DNA from: Scylla paramamosain
Lineage: Eukaryota > Arthropoda > Malacostraca > Decapoda > Portunidae
DNA length: 64,000 bases
NCBI RefSeq assembly: GCF_035594125.1
Contig: NC_087186.1
Span: forward strand, 2,434,728-2,498,727
Direction of reading: 5' to 3'
The position numbers were made by a program, and so were the translations under genes. The notes below the pieces were generated by a model. That model was not told the DNA's origin, did no database searches, and saw nothing but the letters and a program-made list of their open reading frames with translations. Position 1 is the stretch's first letter, and every line of letters starts with the position of its first letter. This document shows, piece after piece, positions 12,155-26,817 of this stretch.

Positions 12155-13552
12155 CATAAGAACATAAGAACATAAGAAATAAGGGAAGCTGCAAGAAGCG
12201 ACCAGGCTTACACGTGGCAGTCCCTGTATGAAACACTCCTACCTATTTCCATCTGTTATCCCCATCCATAAACTTGTCTAATCTTCTCTTAAAGCTCTCT
12301 AGTGTCCTAGCACTAACTACATGATTACTGAGTCCGTTCCACTCATCTACCACTCTATTTGAGAACCAATTTTTTCCTATCTCCTTCCTAAACCTAAATT
12401 TTTCAAGCTTGAACCCGTTATTTCTTGTTCTACCCTGGTTGCTGATCCTAAGAATTTTGCTTACATCTCCCTTGTTATAACCCTTATACCACTTAAAGAC
12501 TTCTATCAGGTCCCCTCTTAACCTACGTCTCTCTAGAGAATGTAAATTTAACCGCTTCAACCTCGCTTCGTAAGGAATACTCCTCATCCCCTGTATCCTT
12601 TTAGTCATTCTCCTCTGCACTGATTCTAATAGACCTATATCTTTCCTGTAATGTGGGGACCAGAACTGCACAGCGTAGTCTAGATGAGGTCTGACCAGCG
12701 CCAAGTATAACTTTAATATTACTTCCAGCCTTCTACTTTTAACACTCCTAAAAATGAATCCTAGTACCCTATTTGCCTTGTTTCTGGCTTCTATGCATTG
12801 TTTCCCTAGACGGAGTTCAGAGCTAACTATAACTCCTAAATCTTTCTCGTACCCTGTACCTACCAGAGTTTGGGTGTTTAATGTGTACCTATTGTGTGGG
12901 TTTCCTCTACCTATGCTAAGCACTTTGCATTTATTGATATTAAATTGCATTTGCCATCTATCCGTCCATTCATTCATTCTATCTAAGTCTGTCTGCAAGG
13001 CGATGGCATCCGCTTCTGACCTAATTAATCTACCTATCTTTGTGTCATCTGCAAATTTACTAACATCGCTACTAATTCCACTATCCAAGTCATTGATATA
13101 TATTAGAAATAATAATGGCCCTAATACTGATCCCTGTGGCACCCCACTAATGACATGACCCCACTCGGATTTCAAGCCGTTTATTAGCACTCTCTGTCGC
13201 CTGTTACCAAGCCATGACCCTATCCAACCTAACACCTTCCCATCTATCCCGTGCGCCCTAACCTTTCTCAGGAGCCTTTGATGGGGCACCTTGTCGAATG
13301 CTTTACTAAAGTCCAGATATAAGATATCATAACTATCACCATTATCTACTGCCTCGTACACCTTACTGTAAAAACTTAACAAGTTTGTCAGGCAAGACTT
13401 CCCCTTCGTGAAGCCATGCTGTGACTGATTTATCAAGTTATGTTTGTCTAAATGTTCCCTAATGTTCCTGGCTATTATTGACTCTAACATTTTACCTACA
13501 ACTGAAGTTAAGCTGACAGGTCTATAATTAGACGCTAAAGTTTTATCCCCTT
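12155..13552 (-). mobile_element. CR1-like non-LTR retrotransposon (5' truncated, young)
   Basis: On the minus strand it starts inside the RT domain (SNYRPVSLTS) and ends with three TTCTTATG-type octamers (12157-12180). Short tandem 3' tails rather than poly-A are typical of CR1-group LINEs. It interrupts repeat A copy 1 between GTAGTCTTT and TTCAGTCACTG; copies 2 and 3 of repeat A are uninterrupted here and show the empty site. The single open frame has no stop, so the insertion is recent relative to the other LINEs. Confidence 0.9.
12243..13550 (-). CDS. Reverse transcriptase, C-terminal portion of CR1-like ORF2
   Basis: An uninterrupted frame: 415 codons from its first internal Met, extending about 20 more codons upstream to the truncation point. 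RT landmarks in order are HGFTKGKSCLTNLL, YLDFSKAFDKVPH (first catalytic Asp), SGVPQGSVLGPLLFL, FADDTKIG (catalytic Asp pair), then the thumb with DLGVIVSSEL and RPHLDYAVQFWSP, and the C-terminal WFSNRVVDEWNGL block usual in CR1/jockey-group proteins. The endonuclease and any ORF1 lie in the missing 5' part, so the copy cannot mobilise itself. There is no evidence of host promoter or splicing. Confidence 0.92.
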   Translation of the reverse strand, partial: GDKTLASNYRPVSLTSVVGKMLESIIARNIREHLDKHNLINQSQHGFTKGKSCLTNLLSFYSKVYEAVDNGDSYDILYLDFSKAFDKVPHQRLLRKVRAHGIDGKVLGWIGSWLGNRRQRVLINGLKSEWGHVISGVPQGSVLGPLLFLIYINDLDSGISSDVSKFADDTKIGRLIRSEADAIALQTDLDRMNEWTDRWQMQFNINKCKVLSIGRGNPHNRYTLNTQTLVGTGYEKDLGVIVSSELRLGKQCIEARNKANRVLGFIFRSVKSRRLEVILKLYLALVRPHLDYAVQFWSPHYRKDIGLLESVQRRMTKRIQGMRSIPYEARLKRLNLHSLERRRLRGDLIEVFKWYKGYNKGDVSKILRISNQGRTRNNGFKLEKFRFRKEIGKNWFSNRVVDEWNGLSNHVVSARTLESFKRRLDKFMDGDNRWK

Positions 13553-13841
13553 AAACCCCACCCCCCCTTATCCCCTTTCAGTCACTGCCGACGCCATATG
13601 CCAGGTACACATTTATATCTCACAACAGGATTGGTACATAGGCTACTAGCACATATTAAAGTTTTTAAATGCAAAATATTGGGATCTAATAATGATCTAA
13701 GTGCATGTGAGAGTCTTCAAATGTCAGGTGAAATCTTTCACCTCATATTCAAAGCTTAAATCCACTCATTTATCTTTTTTTTCATTTCAATGTCTGCCAA
13801 AACTGGGTGTGTCTTATGAACCCATGTGCTTTATGAGCCAT

Positions 13842-13980
<139 letters not shown>

Positions 13981-14051
13981 TGTTGTGTGCAGCAAGATAA
14001 CACGATATAATCATAAAATGAAGAAAGTAGTAAAGATAAATGAGAAAAGAA

Positions 14052-14681
<630 letters not shown>

Positions 14682-15152
14682 CAGTAAAATCCCTCTCATC
14701 CGGCATTCGAGTATCCGGCAGCTTCAAGTATCCGGCACATTTTTCCCCGAGCCTTAAAATCAATAAAAAATCAATGTGTACTCATAAAATCGATCAAAAT
14801 TCCCGCGCGAGGCATACTTTATCCCCTCGCCACCAGAGCGCACTGCCTTGCGCCACTCGTGGCCCACTGCACTGTGTTTACTCAGTGACTCAGTCCCGCG
14901 TGTGCACTGTTTATCGCCTGACGCCTTCATCATGCCTAAAGTTGTAGAAAAGAGGAAGCGTGTTGTGCTTACACTTAAGCAGCTGATCAGATCAGCTGCT
15001 GATTAAGATCAGCTGATCTTTGTTATGGTGAGATGCGTAAGTGTAGGGTGGTGATTGTGGACATAATTTGACTTCTTTTCAAGTATCCGGCAATATTCAA
15101 GTATCCGGCATGTCGGCAGTCCTGTTGATGACAGATAAGAGGGATTTTACTG
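14682..15152 (+). mobile_element. Tigger/pogo-derived MITE, copy 1 (471 bp)
   Basis: Inverted ends CAGTAAAATCCCTC and GAGGGATTTTACTG flanked by TA duplications (14680-14681 and 15153-15154). Subterminal repeats of GTATCCGGCA lie near both ends. The interior keeps the start of a pogo/Tigger transposase reading frame, so this is an internal-deletion derivative of an autonomous element. A second complete copy lies inverted at 21197-21650 and fragments follow to 22050. Confidence 0.93.
14932..15006 (+). pseudogene. Relic N-terminus of Tigger/pogo transposase inside the MITE
   Basis: An ATG followed by 23 more codons and a stop. The peptide opens MPKVVEKRKRVVLTLKQL, matching the usual start of jerky/Tigger proteins just before the CENP-B-type helix-turn-helix. 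The frame collapses into a palindromic core immediately after, marking where the rest of the transposase was deleted. The same micro-frame is kept in copy 2 (21343-21417, minus). Confidence 0.75.
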
Positions 15153-16270
<1,118 letters not shown>

Positions 16271-16479
16271 ACAACGATGATACGTCCGAGATTGGAGTAC
16301 GCAGCATTAGTCTGGTCGCCAAGTTTGAAAAAGGATACAAGAAAGTTAGAAAGAATCCAGAGCTGCAACTAAAATCCCTGCAAGCTTAAGAGAGTATAGT
16401 TATGAGGAAAGACTGAAGAGATTGGGCCTGACTACACTAGAAAAAAGGAGGAAAAGAGGTGATTTGATAGCAATATATA

Positions 16480-17782
16480 CAGGGTGCGTATGGTAATTGT
16501 TTAATTTTTTAGGGTCACACAAAAAAAGTCACAATTTAGTTGAAAATGTATTTATTGCAAAAAAGAAAACAGACTGTATATCAGCACACTTCTAGTGTCC
16601 CATTACTCGATAAATCCATCCTTGGTATCAGTGACATCCTCAACACGCCCTCAAAACCTGGCACAGGCCTTCTTCATGACCTCCTTTGAGAGACTGGTGA
16701 AGACGACCTTGATCCGGCTGATCAGATCATCCTTACTCTTGCACGGGGTGCAGTTAGTATCTCGTTCAACTGAGCCCCTTACAAAATAGTCCATACGGTT
16801 GAGGTCAGGTGAGTTAAGGAGCCACACATCAGCGGCAACGAAGTCAAGGAAATTGTCAGAGAGCCATTTCTTAGATTTTCGAGAGGTGTGACATGGTGCC
16901 AAGTCCTGTTGCCACACGTAGGGTCTACCAGCAGCTACTTCCTCCATCCACGGCTTCACATGGGTCTGTAGGATATCAATGTACACTTCAATGCTCACCC
17001 TGAGCCCCTGGGGAAAGAAGAAGAGGGCTATGACTTGGCCCTCGCTGCAGACTACCCTAACACCATGACAATTGCAGGCAACTTGGTTTTCATGACTCTT
17101 GGCACATCTTTGGGACAGACAGCCAACCACCTGTTGTTCTGAGAGTTGTGGGTCTGGTCCTGGCAGAAGTTCTTTTCATCTGAAAAGAACCAGAGCATGT
17201 CGTTCTCCAGAGGATGCTTCAGTTTGCTGAGCATCTTATTGCTCTTCTTGAAGTGGTTCTCCTGCATCTTTCCAGAGAGGAGTTGACCCTTACACATCTT
17301 GTATGACTTGTATCTGATATCTTCATGCAAACACTTCCTCATGGTGCCCTCAGACACCTGCACCTCTCTGGCAATGGACCTAGTGGACCGGCTGGGGTCT
17401 TCATCAATCATGGCTTGCAATTGAGTGACAAATTTGGCGTCCCTGATAGTGTTTGATCATTAAGAATGATGTTTCCTCTTGGCAACTCCTTCATAATCAT
17501 AGTCAGAAGAAATCAACTCCCACCTGATGGTTCTGATGAACTGTTCAGTCAATTTTAACAGTTCTGAAATCTTGCTGCTGCTGTGTCCGGCAGATATTAA
17601 CATAAACGCAGCACACCTTTTCCATAGATGAGGAAATGCAAAGCTCTCCATGGAAGCAAGGTGTTGCTGGGACAAAGTCTCAATATATACTGATCAGTTG
17701 CTTTTGTTTTGAGTGGTGTGGTTACCCATGTGTTTCAACACAATGTCCCCGAAACAAGGAAACAATTACCATACACACCCTG
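16480..17782 (-). mobile_element. Full-length mariner, DD37D (maT-like), 1303 bp
   Basis: Termini CAGGGTGCGTATGGTAATTG and, inverted, CAGGGTGTGTATGGTAATTG with one mismatch in 20, flanked by TA on both sides (16478-16479 and 17783-17784). Length and TA target are typical of mariner. It lies inside a LINE-C 3' region, so it is younger than that insertion. The single minus-strand transposase gene is broken, so the copy is dead but structurally complete and could serve as a non-autonomous substrate. Confidence 0.95.
16603..17675 (-). pseudogene. DD37D mariner transposase (about 357 codons, broken)
   Basis: N-terminal helix-turn-helix region 17675-17460 (LISAGHSSSKISELL), second HTH with STRSIAREVQVSEGTMR near 17370, first catalytic Asp in WFFSDEKNF (near 17190), second in WQQDLAPCH (near 16910), third in SPDLNRMDYF (near 16800). 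Thirty-seven residues separate the second and third Asp, the DD37D spacing of maT-type mariners. Defects are two adjacent stops near 17458, a frameshift near 17055 and a stop near 16648. The C-terminal GFIE ends at the TAA at 16603. Confidence 0.92.
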
Positions 17783-18089
17783 TAGAGTGTAGAATATTGG
17801 AAGGAATGGAAAAGTTGGACAGAGAAGATCTCATGATACCAGATACGAGAGACACAAGAGGACATGGAAGGAAATTGAAAAGGAGTGTTTGCAGAAGAGA
17901 CATCAAGAAACATAGCTTCCCACACATAAGTATAACAGTGTGGAATGAACTTAAGGATGAGTGAGACTGTGTGTGCAAAGGCAATTCATAAATTTAAAGA
18001 AAATCTAGATAGAAGTTGATATGGAGACGGGACAGCACGAGTCTAATGTGGATCTTGTTCTGTATTTCACAACTAGGTAAACTAGGTAA

Positions 18090-18496
<407 letters not shown>

Positions 18497-18808
18497 GACA
18501 GTAGAATAATATCAGGAGGAACATAAAACACTGTATCATATCAGGCCAACATTTTGAAAGACCTCATACTATATCCGAGAAGAAGTGAAACACACACTGG
18601 CTCAAATGACCATGACACAGTATACGCATCACTCGGATATGCTACAAGAGATGACAGTAGAATAATATCAGGAGGAACATAAAACACTGTATCATATCAG
18701 GCCAACATTTTGAAAGACCTCATACTATATCCGAGAAGAAGTGAAACACACACTGGCTCAAATGACCATGACACAGTATACGCGTCACTCGGGTATGCTA
18801 CAAGAGAT
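18497..18808. repeat. Tandem duplication, two 156-bp units
   Basis: 18497-18652 and 18653-18808 are nearly identical, differing at only a few sites (for example GCATC/GCGTC and CGGAT/CGGGT). The near identity implies a recent duplication. No open frame or known family matches the unit. Confidence 0.95.
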
Positions 18809-20049
<1,241 letters not shown>

Positions 20050-20495
20050 TTATTATAGTACTTATGACTTAGTATTTACCCCTATATACCAAATGAGTGT
20101 TTTGTTTAGTTTTTATTATTGTATATGAAAGGATTTAAAATTTATTTTCAATTACTGTTTATCAAAGAATGTTTTCTTTAGTTTCTATAACTGCATACTA
20201 ATGACTTTGCCTGATTTAGTTTATATTACATCAAAGAATATAATTAATATTGCAATATTAATTAATTTATTATAGTATTTATTATTAGTATTTATTAATA
20301 TTTGTCCCTTTATACCAAATGATTTCCTATTTAGTTTCTATTACTGTATACCAAAGGACCTTGATTTACTTGTAGTTTTAATTAGTTTACCAAAGAATGT
20401 TTTGTTTTGTTCCTAATGAATTTGTCTGATTTATCTAATATTACACCAAAAAATATAATTATTATTGCAGTATTAATTTCACATAGTTTGGGCCA
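20050..20495. repeat. Diverged tandem duplication, period about 226 bp
   Basis: ATACCAAATG at 20086 recurs at 20312, and later landmarks follow in the same order in both units: AAAGAATGTTTT, TTTG.CTGATTTA, AATATAATTA and GCA.TATTAATT. Many substitutions and small gaps indicate an old event. Confidence 0.7.
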
Positions 20496-20840
20496 AGTTA
20501 ATTTGATCTTGAGGGTGCTAGTCAAATCAGTATGACATTATTGTGATGTACAAGAGCCCAGGTACTCAATAATATTATTGTAGATGTAATGTATTTTTGT
20601 ACAATTTTCTTCTGGCTTGTATGGGGTTTTGAAACATTAAATAAATTATATTTACAATCAAAGTTTTACTTTGTTGCAATGATAACCTTATCTTGGGTAA
20701 AGGGATCATGAATCACATTGGGTGGAAGACCATTTATGTAGGTACTACTCAATTGTGAAATGTTTTGATATGCATTAGTGATTTTGCAATATTAGTTTTG
20801 TTATGCAGTATTTATTTAAGACAACTTTAGTCTTTTTATG

Positions 20841-20942
<102 letters not shown>

Positions 20943-20960
20943 ATAAAAAACTAAATATGA

Positions 20961-21650
<690 letters not shown>

Positions 21651-21728
<78 letters not shown>
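21651..21728. repeat. (TA)n microsatellite
   Basis: TA tract between MITE copies 2 and 3. Confidence 0.98.
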
Positions 21729-21731
<3 letters not shown>

Positions 21732-21813
21732 TAAAATCCCTCTCATCCAGCATTTGAGTATCTGGCACATTTTTCCCCGAGCCTTAAAATCAATAAAAAA
21801 TCAATGTGTACTC

Positions 21814-21816
<3 letters not shown>
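21729..21816 (+). mobile_element. Tigger-derived MITE, copy 3 (88-bp 5' fragment)
   Basis: CAGTAAAATCCCTC through GTGTACTCAT, a match to the first part of copy 1 with about 20 bp missing, then lost abruptly in (TA)n. Confidence 0.9.
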
Positions 21817-22121
<305 letters not shown>

Positions 22122-22124
<3 letters not shown>

Positions 22125-23634
22125 GTATCTTTATCAGGAATTAATAGAAAGCCACAATCAGCATTTGAAAAACAAGGAATGCATCCAATACAGGGACAGC
22201 ACTGGATACTAGAACAAGTGTGGATAACGGAAATTGTCTTGAAATTGGAATTTCATAATGAAAATAAATGGTATTGTGCTAATAATATCTGGCCAGTACA
22301 AGACATTGGAATTATAATGGTATGCAGACATTGGTCCTTAACAAATTTGATACAATGCCATTAATGGCCCTGGGTGCAAATGGATAAGGGGTTTATAATG
22401 GCCCAATACTAGGGGTAGGTTTTGCAAGTATCGTGTCAATGTTTGATTTCCAGGAAATCCAGCACTGGGCCAATAAATTTCCAACAGTTCCATGTTAACA
22501 GGATAGCTTGTAATGTGAGGTGGCTCTATATAAAGCCTGGTGGTAGATCACAGGACTGAAATGCTAAACAGATTGTTTGGTTGACTGAGAGAAGAACATG
22601 TAAATTCCCTGGCCAGTTATCCATTTAGTTTTGAGGGGAAATAACTTTAGGATGTAAACTTAAGACTCAAAATAAATAGCTAGAATTTTCCTTTGATTAT
22701 GTAATAGTCATTACACAAGTGATACACATTTTGATGTAATACCCACACTGAACTTAGGATGCTCAATATTAAAATTTAATGTAACCCTTGTTTAGGACTA
22801 ACTTATGGCCATACTCAAATTAACTTTTGTAAATTATTTATTTTAAAAATTTCTCATACGCTAATTAGGCCATTGTCACTTATCTTAGTATAAGGATCCC
22901 ACAACTCCAAGGTAACAGAATAATCTAATAGATGAACCATTGTGTATTCAGAGAAGAGATTAATATAAAGCCTTTTTTTTTTTTTTATATATATAAATAC
23001 TTATATGCAATAAAAACTTATCTTTTCTCATGGGAGTTTCCAGTGCCTTATAGAACTCCAGCTAATTAATATGAACAATACCACATATCACACAAAGATA
23101 AAAGTATTAGGCATAAAGCCATGGCAGGTGGCAGCTACCTTTAATTTTAACAACCAAACAAACTAAAGTTGAAAAACATAAAGTAAACAAAACATTAACA
23201 AAATTCACTGAAATCACACATATCAATGCATTATTGTTTTATGGTGTGATTTGTATATAAATTGTAAAGTTATATTAAAGGGTAATTAAGGTTAATCTAG
23301 TACAAACTAAATATTAGTTGTCATATTAAATAAAAACAAGATAGAAGTGAGCAGAAAGCGTAAAGCATTTGTTCTGATGTGGCACGGAAGCCAGGAGCCT
23401 ATCTTGGTAGTAGTTGCCAGTCAGCTGTCTTGCCAGTCAGTTCTCTGCCACTCTACAGTTTGCACTTGTTACATTCATTAAGTTGATAAAAACTTAGAAG
23501 AACAGGACCCTGGATAACAGTAAAGAGTCCATATTTCCTATGTAACACAATCAGCCACTGGTAGTGGACACCAGCGACTTGGAATCACATCCCCAGCCAT
23601 CACAGCTCCCTACTTGCCATGTGCACCACAGTTA
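22122..23634. other. Unassigned AT-rich sequence
   Basis: No gene recognised. It holds repeat C copy 2 (23212-23300) and a T-rich run near 22975. Confidence 0.4.
23212..23300 (+). repeat. Dispersed repeat C, copy 2
   Basis: Counterpart of 20961-21046, about 85 bp, same orientation and moderately diverged. Confidence 0.7.
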
Positions 23635-24273
23635 CCATATTTGATGGCTCATTAAATACATGGGCTCATAAGATACACCCAGTTTTGGCAGACATTGAAA
23701 TGAAAAGAAAATAAATAAATGAGTGGATTTAAGCTCTGAATATGAAGTGAAGGATTTCATCTGACATTTGAAGACTCACATGCATTTAGATCATTATTAG
23801 ATCCCAATATTTTGCATTTTAAAAGCTTTAATATTTCCTAGTAGCCTACATATCAATCCTGTTGAGATGTAAACATGTACCTGGCATATGACCTCGGCAG
23901 TGACTGTAAGAGACTACAAGGGTAATAAAGTTTGTTCATAAGAATGTTAAAAGATAGGTACAATTTTACTTGTATGAAAGTGTGTCTTACCTCAAGGAGT
24001 AACAGCATCACACTATAAAGAACACAGTGAAGCTTGCCCGTGTCACCTGGTTCAGCGTGTAACTATGTGTTTGTTTTGGTACATGCAACGCGTGGTGCAT
24101 GGTCACTTAGGTAAATTCTTCCTGACTGGTGTCATTCTATGTGAATTACTGGTAAGTATGACCTATTATATATTTTTACCTTGAAAGAAAGATTTGTTCT
24201 GTGGTGTAGTACCAATCACCACTTTGTTTACATGTGTGAAGATGTCTGGGGTTTGATTTTAGAGCCTCTGTTG

Positions 24274-24281
24274 CCATAGAC
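24274..24281. repeat. Left 8-bp target duplication of hAT (CCATAGAC)
   Basis: Identical to 26676-26683 on the other side of the element; eight bases is the hAT signature. Confidence 0.95.
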
Positions 24282-26675
24282 CAGGGGTGGGGAACGTCCG
24301 GCCTCCGGGCCGTATAAGGCCCCCAAGACAATTTGATCAGGCCCGCAAGGCAGTTCATAAATGCTATTTCATATCTCATGAATGAATAATATATAATGTA
24401 ATTTTATTATGTGCTGGCTGCAGGTTATTTAAATTCAATTAATTATCTATGAACTCGGCAGTTTAGCAGCGTCATACCCTTGAATATAATTATATTTCTT
24501 GATTTTTTATTTTGTGACTGTTTTTCTTTGCACTGCTAGCGTCAGCTAAGAGCACTTGTACGGCCTTGAGCTGAATGTTGCCATAGCATCCACAGGCGGG
24601 ACCGTGTACGGTACACGTATGCTTCTCGTCAGCCGCCTGTCTGTCTGTACTGCAGTGACTCAGCTAGGCGGGCCGCGGGCCGGGCAGTCAGTGCTAGGCA
24701 TTTATCGAGTGTGGACGCTGTAGAACTGTTAATACACACTGGGTAGTTATCACGTGGTGTGACGTCCTACAAATGGCGACTGCAAAGAAAAGAAAAGTAG
24801 ATGCAGAATGTCGAGCCTTCCAAGAGAAGTGGACAAACGATTATTTTTTTGTTGAAGTGAAAGGCAAACCTGTGTGCCTAGTTTGTGGGGATGCGTTAGC
24901 AGTAATGAAGAAGGCCAATGTGGAGCGTCATTACAGCTCAAAACATGCTAAGCTCAGTGATTTGGGAGGACAAATGCGTCTGGATAAAATCAATGCTCTT
25001 CGGCGGTGTTTAGAATCACAACAAGCCTCTTTCACAAGACCTCGGTGTGACAGAGACAACGTTATTCAGACGAGTTATGCACTGAGTGACCTAATTGCCA
25101 AGAAGCTGAAGCCTCACATAGAGGGAGAGTTTGTGAAAGAGTGCATCGTTAAAGCTGCGGAGTTGCTAGCGCCAGACAAACTTCAGTTATTTCAGAGTGT
25201 TAGTTTGTCTCGTAGAACCGTCTCAGATCGGATTACTGACTTAGCACAAGATATTCATAAAACACTGAAGGATTCTGCAAGAGATTTCCAGTTCTTCTCT
25301 GTGGCTTGTGACGAGACAACAGACATAACAAATACCGCCCAACTGGCCATTTTTGTTCGTGGAATAACGGCCGAGTTTGACACACGAGAGGAATTGCTGT
25401 CATTGGAAGCCATGCATGGCACCACAACTGGTGAGGACTTGTTTGAGAGTCTTGTTTCGTCAATGAACAAACTAGAGTTAACATTTGAAAAGTTAAGTGG
25501 CCTCACTACTGATGGAGCTCCAGCCATGGTTGGCTCACAAAAAGGGTTAATTGCTTTTGTTAAGAAAGAACTGAATCGTCTCTGTCTTGATCCAAGTGAT
25601 TTAATAATATGCCACTGCATCATACATCAAGAAAATTTATGTGCATTGTCATTGAGGCTCAATAATGTAATGACAACAGTAGTGTCATGCATAAATTTTA
25701 TCAAGAGCAGAGGGCTAAACAGCCGCCAGTTTAAGGAGTTACTGAATGATCTTGCCTCAGAGTACGGTGATCTTGTTTATCATTGTGAAGTGCGGTGGCT
25801 GAGTCGTGGGAAAATGCTTATGCGCTTTTATGAACTGCGTGATGAAGTCAAGCAATTCATGGAGATGAAGGGAACACCTGTCAGGGAACTCAGTGATAGC
25901 AAGTGGCTGTGTGATCTTGCTTTCATGGTTGACATTACCAAGTATCTCTCAGAGCTGAACGTCAAGCTGCAGGGCCCCAACCAGCTTCTCAGCTCTCTGC
26001 TTTCACACGTGAAATCATTTGAAGCTAAATTAAAGCTGTGGAAAGTGCAACTCGAAAGAAGTAACACTGTGCATTTCCCCACTCTGCAAGAACAAAATCC
26101 TTCTACAACGGATGAATATGCTGGTGAGTGTGCGAAACTAATTGAGGCATTTAGTGAAAGGTTCAAGGACGTGAAAAGTAAACAACAGGAGTTGAACATC
26201 TTCGCTACACCATTTAATGTGGAACCAGCTGATGTGCCTGATAACCTGCAACACGAAATAATTCAGCTGCAAAGCGATGATGAGCTGAAAGCTAGGTACA
26301 ACAACCTCTCACTGCTTGAGTTCTACAGACGTTACGTAAGTGCTGATGATTTTCCTATTTTGAGGAGACATGCACTGAAATATGCATCTGTGTTCGGAAC
26401 GACTTACTGCTGCGAGCAGTTCTTCTCAAAACTTACCCTGGCAAAGAGTAGACTGCGCTCCAGACTGACCGATGCAAACCTGGAAAACCAGTTGCGAGTA
26501 GCATCATCAACAGTACCACCTAACATCACGCGCCTCGCCAAAGAGAAGCAGTTCCAGCCGTCACATTAGAGGTGAGTTAAATGAGTGAAAAAATAATTGA
26601 TAACTTTTTATGGCCCGCGAATTATATTAAAAATATCTAAATGGCCCTTGACAGAACGAAAGTTCCCCACCCCTG
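24282..26675 (+). mobile_element. Complete hAT transposon, 2394 bp
   Basis: Perfect 14-bp terminal inverted repeats CAGGGGTGGGGAAC (24282-24295) and GTTCCCCACCCCTG (26662-26675), 8-bp duplicated target CCATAGAC on both sides, and one uninterrupted transposase gene. Subterminal text GGCC.CCGGGCC lies at the left end and ATGGCCC repeats occur near the right. All structural parts for transposition are present, so this could be a recently active copy. It split repeat A copy 2; repeat A copy 1 has no hAT at the corresponding place. Confidence 0.97.
24773..26569 (+). CDS. hAT transposase, 598 aa (ZBED5/FAM200/GTF2IRD2-like)
   Basis: Begins MATAKKRKVD, a basic nuclear-localisation-like start. A BED zinc finger occupies about residues 18-66 with Cys35, Cys38, His53 and His58. 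The RNase-H-like catalytic core follows: Asp180 in SVACDETTD, Asp247 in TTDGAP, and Glu548 in CCEQFFSKL inside the C-terminal hAT dimerisation region (539-580, ending SRLTDANLENQLRV). CHCIIHQENLC (280-290) is the conserved Cys/His segment between the catalytic blocks in this branch. Length and order fit an autonomous transposase of the group that gave rise to vertebrate ZBED5 and FAM200 genes. No stop or frameshift. The start is the first Met after an upstream stretch with no long frame, 480 bp inside the left end. Domestication is unlikely because the TIRs and TSD are intact. Confidence 0.95.
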   Translation: MATAKKRKVDAECRAFQEKWTNDYFFVEVKGKPVCLVCGDALAVMKKANVERHYSSKHAKLSDLGGQMRLDKINALRRCLESQQASFTRPRCDRDNVIQTSYALSDLIAKKLKPHIEGEFVKECIVKAAELLAPDKLQLFQSVSLSRRTVSDRITDLAQDIHKTLKDSARDFQFFSVACDETTDITNTAQLAIFVRGITAEFDTREELLSLEAMHGTTTGEDLFESLVSSMNKLELTFEKLSGLTTDGAPAMVGSQKGLIAFVKKELNRLCLDPSDLIICHCIIHQENLCALSLRLNNVMTTVVSCINFIKSRGLNSRQFKELLNDLASEYGDLVYHCEVRWLSRGKMLMRFYELRDEVKQFMEMKGTPVRELSDSKWLCDLAFMVDITKYLSELNVKLQGPNQLLSSLLSHVKSFEAKLKLWKVQLERSNTVHFPTLQEQNPSTTDEYAGECAKLIEAFSERFKDVKSKQQELNIFATPFNVEPADVPDNLQHEIIQLQSDDELKARYNNLSLLEFYRRYVSADDFPILRRHALKYASVFGTTYCCEQFFSKLTLAKSRLRSRLTDANLENQLRVASSTVPPNITRLAKEKQFQPSH

Positions 26676-26817
26676 CCATAGACTTACCACCAACCACTGC
26701 TTCAATGATGAACTTTGGCCTCATACGACATAGGCTCATTTCCTGAGACTTTTTTTTTTTAGAGAAAAAGTGAGTCTTATGAGCCATCAAATACGGTAAG
26801 TTAATGATTACTTATTA

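Larger units (their letters stand above)
23635..26796 (+). repeat. Repeat A, copy 2 (760 bp native), carrying a hAT insertion
   Basis: Termini CCATATTTGATGGCTCAT and, inverted, CCGTATTTGATGGCTCAT, flanked by TA at 23633-23634 and 26797-26798, so this is a TA-target TIR element. Native sequence is collinear with the reverse complement of copy 1 and with copy 3. It contains no open frame. The hAT transposon sits at 24282-26675. A TA target suggests the Tc1/mariner/pogo group, but without a transposase this is inference. Confidence 0.88.

Noticed and set aside
22122..23211. Short open frame 22179-22364 as a host exon
   Set aside because: No domain, and no convincing acceptor or donor in phase at its borders.
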